Of a stretch of DNA of 64,000 nt, positions 61,172-64,000 are shown piece by piece (within the stretch, counting starts at the first letter, position 1; every line of letters starts with the position of its first letter). The stretch comes from Bacillota bacterium. GTDB taxonomy: Bacteria; Bacillota; Clostridia; Christensenellales; SZUA-584. The notes below the pieces were generated by a model. The model made no database searches, had not been told where the DNA came from, and saw only the letters and a program-made list of their open reading frames with translations. The stretch spans positions 1 through 64,000 of the forward strand of contig JAEZIZ010000066.1 in the NCBI GenBank assembly GCA_023415915.1, given 5' to 3'. Both the position numbers and the translations under genes were made by a program.

Positions 61172-63037
61172 ATGAAAAAATGGTTTAAAAAATTCGGCAA
61201 GGATAAAGACGATATCAAGGACGAAATTATTGCCGCAGACGAATCCTCCCGGTCAGAGGCTTCTTCGGGCGGCGAAAGCATGGAAAATGACGCTGTGCCA
61301 GAAGAAGCGCAGACCAAAGCGCCCGATTCTTCGGATAGCACTGTTATGGACTCCGCCGCGGCCGAGGACGAAACGCAGGAAAATGCACCGGCGTCCGAAT
61401 CGGGCGGCGAATCAGACAAGTCTAAGCTTAAATTGAAAAAGCCCTGGAGTTTAAGAAAAAAGATAATCGTATCCGTGGCAAGTGTGTTGGCCGCCGTAGT
61501 GCTGGGACTCGGCGTATTTCTGGCGTCAATGTTTATTGACCCTATGAGCAGGTTTAAAACGATTGCCGAGCAGGTGTCACATTTACCATCGCCTGCCGCT
61601 TCACAGCCTGCGGACGTCGCCGCGACCGCCGCGCCGACGCCTACGCTTGACCCGATTGGAGAACTGATTGCAAAGAGCGACCCTACCATACTCGAGCAGA
61701 CGGTTAACATACTGCTTATAGGCGTGGATTATTCCCCCGACCGCGATACGGAGGAATGGATCCGCCACGGGGGCAAGCAGGCGTTCCATTCTGACGTAAT
61801 GATAATACTCGCGATAAACAAGCAGACAGGCAGTATAAACCTTATTTCACTGCCGCGGGATACGTACGCCCAAATCCCCGGCGTCAAGGGAATATATAAG
61901 CTTAACGCGTCTATGGACTGCGGCGGAGGCTGGAAGGATAACCCCGAAGGAGGCTGCAAAAAGGTATGCGAAGCAGCGTCGTGGATGATAGGCAACATAC
62001 CTGTGGAATATTACTACGCTGTTGATATGGCAGCCGTAAAAGGCCTTGTGGACGCAATAGGCGGGCTGGATTTCAACATAGACGTTGATTTTAAGATGCA
62101 GGGCCGTTCATACAAAGCGGGGATGCAGTACATGAACGGGCAGGCGGTGCTCGATTATCTGCGGGCGAGAAAAAACATGGAGGATTCGGGAGACCTTAAC
62201 CGTATAAACCGCCAGAAGAACATGCTGGTCGCAATACTGCAAAAGCTTAAAGATTCGGGGCTTATTGTAAAGATACCCGATATACTCGCAGCGTTTACCG
62301 GAAACCTTGAGACGAATGTAGACCTTCCCAGCACAGCCGCGCTTGCGGCGTACGCGGCTATTGCCGACACCAGCAAAATTAACCTTTATTCCATGGACGG
62401 CCCGACGGTCGGCAAGCTTTTCAACTGGAACTTTGTCGTAACGGACCAGAAAAAGCGCGTGCAGATAATAAAAGAAGTATACGGGTATGATATATCAAAC
62501 GAAGCGGACGTAGCGGCGCTAGAAGCCAAGTACAACATCGAGGTCCCGTCCTACAGCAATTATTCCTTAAGATCCGCTTTGGGCCTTTGGGAGAAGATGC
62601 AAATAGAAGTTACTACCAAGAAGGCAAGGCCTTTGCTCGACAAGGTCAAATCCAAACTCGATTCTGACGCGGCGCTCCCTCCTTACCCCGAGCCGGTAAT
62701 CCCAGAAGATCCTACGCAGCCCGCGCCTCCTCCGGTATCCAGCGAAGGTTACAGGAAATATCCTGCAGGCGGCGACATCTGGAACCTGTATAACAAAACG
62801 GAAAGCGAGTATTCCATGATAAAGAATTGGAAGACGTCGGGAGCAACGAGAGCGTCGTATAACGAATTTATGAGCATACTCACCGAGCTGCAGACCGACG
62901 TGCAGTCGATATGCAGTCAATTAGGCATCAGTAATAACTGGAAATATTTCTGGCGCGTGAATTACGGCGATTCTCCTAAAAAGACGTCTGCCAACCAGCG
63001 TTATGTAAAGAACGAAATACCGGTTGATTTCGATTAA
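61172..63037 (+). CDS. LytR-CpsA-Psr (LCP) family protein 3
   Basis: A 621-residue paralogue, closest to LCP 2 (both have GGGWKDNPxGGC and FKMQGRSYKAGMQ). It has a longer acidic N-terminus (about 85 residues, Ser/Asp/Glu-rich), a membrane helix, the LCP domain with NILLIGVDYSPDRDTEEW, SLPRDTYAQIPG and YLRARKNM, then the same conserved tail (YRKYPAGGDIWNLY ... YFWRVNYG). Start follows GGGAGTATAGCAT. All three tails end in a similar short sequence (VDF or IDF near the C-terminus). Confidence 0.92.
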   Translation: MKKWFKKFGKDKDDIKDEIIAADESSRSEASSGGESMENDAVPEEAQTKAPDSSDSTVMDSAAAEDETQENAPASESGGESDKSKLKLKKPWSLRKKIIVSVASVLAAVVLGLGVFLASMFIDPMSRFKTIAEQVSHLPSPAASQPADVAATAAPTPTLDPIGELIAKSDPTILEQTVNILLIGVDYSPDRDTEEWIRHGGKQAFHSDVMIILAINKQTGSINLISLPRDTYAQIPGVKGIYKLNASMDCGGGWKDNPEGGCKKVCEAASWMIGNIPVEYYYAVDMAAVKGLVDAIGGLDFNIDVDFKMQGRSYKAGMQYMNGQAVLDYLRARKNMEDSGDLNRINRQKNMLVAILQKLKDSGLIVKIPDILAAFTGNLETNVDLPSTAALAAYAAIADTSKINLYSMDGPTVGKLFNWNFVVTDQKKRVQIIKEVYGYDISNEADVAALEAKYNIEVPSYSNYSLRSALGLWEKMQIEVTTKKARPLLDKVKSKLDSDAALPPYPEPVIPEDPTQPAPPPVSSEGYRKYPAGGDIWNLYNKTESEYSMIKNWKTSGATRASYNEFMSILTELQTDVQSICSQLGISNNWKYFWRVNYGDSPKKTSANQRYVKNEIPVDFD

Positions 63038-63050
63038 GCGCCAATAATCC

Positions 63051-63080
63051 GCACCCCATCAAGTTTCACGGCTTTACCGA
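63051..63080 (+). repeat. Degenerate copy of the ~40-bp hairpin repeat
   Basis: CACCCCATCAAGTTTCACGGCTTTACC resembles the left half and loop of the consensus but lacks the trailing GGGGACCCC. It lies just after the LCP 3 stop. Confidence 0.6.
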
Positions 63081-63086
63081 ATAATC

Positions 63087-63115
63087 AACCACCCCTTCAA
63101 GGGGTGGTTTTTCTT
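63087..63115 (+). terminator. Terminator after LCP 3
   Basis: AACCACCCC-TTCAA-GGGGTGGTT followed by TTTCTT, about 50 nt after the stop codon. A classical rho-independent terminator. Confidence 0.88.
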
Positions 63116-63185
63116 GAACTCTATTAGGGGACTCCCGCTGGCGCCCCCCGCGGTATATTACGGTTCCGACGGCCGCATAAGGTTA

Positions 63186-63224
63186 AGATTCTTCGTCCCT
63201 CCGGTCCTCAGAATGACATATGGG
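63186..63224. repeat. Partial MITE-like element
   Basis: GATTCTTCG, a GC-rich stretch and CAGAATGACATATGGG resemble the right-hand end of the elements at 40075-40186 and 53270-53370 (GATTCCTCGC ... GAATGACATATTGGGG). Only this half is recognisable. Confidence 0.55.
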
Positions 63225-63300
63225 CTTTCTTATATAAAAGCCTGTTTTATGGTATTAGTTACATTGTCCTTCAGAGCGCAAGCGAAGGGTCTTAAATAAG

Positions 63301-63375
63301 ATGTCCCCAGTAAGACGTAAGGTTTGCCGGTGTAAATAAGGGGTCCCCAGCAAGACGTGAGACTTGCCGGTGTAA
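63301..63375 (-). repeat. Two copies of the ~40-bp hairpin repeat, opposite orientation
   Basis: Copies at 63301-63336 and 63338-63375 are the reverse complement of the units at 56.7-57.1 kb (plus strand GGGGTCCCCAGCAAGACGTGA then CTTGCCGGTGTAAAT). The LCP cluster is therefore bracketed by this family in inverted orientation. The remaining intergenic DNA between 63116 and 63456 shows no gene. Confidence 0.8.
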
Positions 63376-63456
63376 ATTTGTTTAAACTATATCTTTCTTT
63401 TTATATCTCAAACTTCTGTAAAGCTATCCGTTTCTCCACGAATGGTTTTTCTACAG

Positions 63457-63492
63457 TAAAAAATAACGCCCTTCCTAATGTGGAAGAGCGTT
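63457..63492 (-). terminator. Terminator of recA
   Basis: Minus strand AACGCTCTTCC and GGAAGGGCGTT form an 11-bp stem (one mismatch) around a short loop, then ATTTTTTAC. It lies 38 nt after the recA stop. Confidence 0.85.
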
Positions 63493-63529
63493 GTTGTTTT
63501 GCGCTGTTAAACGCGGCCAGGCTATGCTT

Positions 63530-64000
63530 TTACTCCTCCTGCGCACTTTCCTGCGTCTGCTTTCCGAGGTTGCAAGTCTCAAGTATCTTAGCCTTTATCT
63601 CTTCAAACACGTCTCTGTTCTCTTTGAGGAACGTGCGCACATTGTCCTTGCCCTGGCCAATGCGCAGCTCGTTGTAATAGAACCACGACCCCGATTTCTT
63701 GATGATGCCATATTCAGTACCAAGATTGATAATGCTGCTCTCGGCTGAAACGCCTTGCCCGTAAAATATATCGAACTCTGCGGACTTAAACGGCGGCGCG
63801 ACTTTGTTTTTGGCGACTTTTATTTTTGTCCTGTTGCCTACAATGTTGTCGCCGTCCTTTATCGCCTCGACGCGCCTTACGTCAAGGCGGACGGAAGCGT
63901 AGAATTTAAGCGCCCTGCCGCCCGGCGTCGTTTCTGGATTACCGAACATTATGCCGACTTTCTCGCGCAGCTGGTTTATAAATACCGCTATCGTGTTGGA
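63530..64000 (-). CDS. recA: RecA recombinase, C-terminal part (5' end beyond the window)
   Basis: Homologous recombination and SOS coprotease. The window holds the last 156 codons; the frame is open to the right edge and begins SNTIAVFINQLREKVGIMFG, followed by NPETTPGGRALKFYASVRLDVRR, which covers loop L2 and the central core end, then the C-terminal domain and an acidic tail (ESAQEE). The internal ATG at 63949 is not the start. Followed by its own terminator. Confidence 0.97.
   Translation of the reverse strand, partial: SNTIAVFINQLREKVGIMFGNPETTPGGRALKFYASVRLDVRRVEAIKDGDNIVGNRTKIKVAKNKVAPPFKSAEFDIFYGQGVSAESSIINLGTEYGIIKKSGSWFYYNELRIGQGKDNVRTFLKENRDVFEEIKAKILETCNLGKQTQESAQEE

Noticed and set aside
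57293..63037. Assembly duplication of the LCP genes
   Set aside because: The three copies differ throughout, have distinct N-termini, and have different intergenic sequences and terminators, so they are real paralogues.
1..64000. tRNA or rRNA genes
   Set aside because: I scanned the intergenic stretches by eye for tRNA arm patterns and rRNA-like conserved sequence and saw none; a covariance search was not possible.

Overview
The window reads as chromosome of an anaerobic, motile, Gram-positive-type Bacillota, most likely a Clostridia lineage. The evidence is family content: flagellar and chemotaxis genes with CheC, CheD and YaaR; three LytR-CpsA-Psr proteins; a PASTA protein; a c-di-AMP (ydaO) riboswitch; a two-subunit transketolase; and a corrinoid protein with its reductive activator. 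Host genes use the ATA isoleucine codon heavily. TGA is an ordinary stop here (for example flhB, fliO, cheA). No tRNA, rRNA, CRISPR array, transposase or integrase was seen.

Layout. (1) 1-13930, minus strand: a flagellar/chemotaxis block. In transcription order it is fliK-like, flhX, a cysteine-peptidase-like cell-wall protein, fliD, fliS, a FliT/FlgN chaperone, yaaR, cheW, cheR, cheB, a lytic transglycosylase broken by an in-frame TGA, flgB, flgC, fliE, fliO, fliP, fliQ, fliR and flhB (running toward the left edge). (2) 14117-18827, plus strand: cheC, cheD, cheY, cheA and an HD-GYP gene, divergent from fliK. (3) 19165-31878, minus strand: a catabolic module. It holds a LarA-like nickel-pincer isomerase, a GntR regulator, a ribose-type ABC importer, a cyclase-family hydrolase, two zinc dehydrogenases, a sugar isomerase/epimerase, a D-2-hydroxyacid dehydrogenase and the split transketolase. 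About 160 bp from the 3' end of the HD-GYP gene is repeated at 32446-32609, so the module sits between diverged direct repeats and looks like an inserted island. (4) 32663-37946: YihY, a DUF438/hemerythrin/PAS protein, a c-di-AMP riboswitch with dapB, and a histidine kinase with a degenerate receiver. (5) 38037-46142, minus strand: a YxlEFG-like ABC exporter, a NarL-type two-component system and a 1277-residue hybrid kinase. (6) 46457-51014, plus strand: an ABC exporter followed by a kinase-less PASTA protein. (7) 51021-55345, minus strand: a corrinoid locus (PocR-AraC regulator, corrinoid protein, DUF1638, activator ATPase) without a methyltransferase. (8) 55507-63037: an NlpC/P60 hydrolase and three tandem LCP genes bracketed by a family of about 40-bp hairpin repeats, then the 3' part of recA at the right edge.

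Most notable: the repeat-flanked catabolic island with a nickel-pincer isomerase at its head; a c-di-AMP riboswitch in front of dapB; the methyltransferase-less corrinoid locus whose activator has a four-cysteine N-terminus; two intergenic repeat families; the nonsense codon in the flagellar transglycosylase; and a codon-usage switch inside the PASTA gene. All functional calls come from reading translated sequence and motifs; no database search was run.
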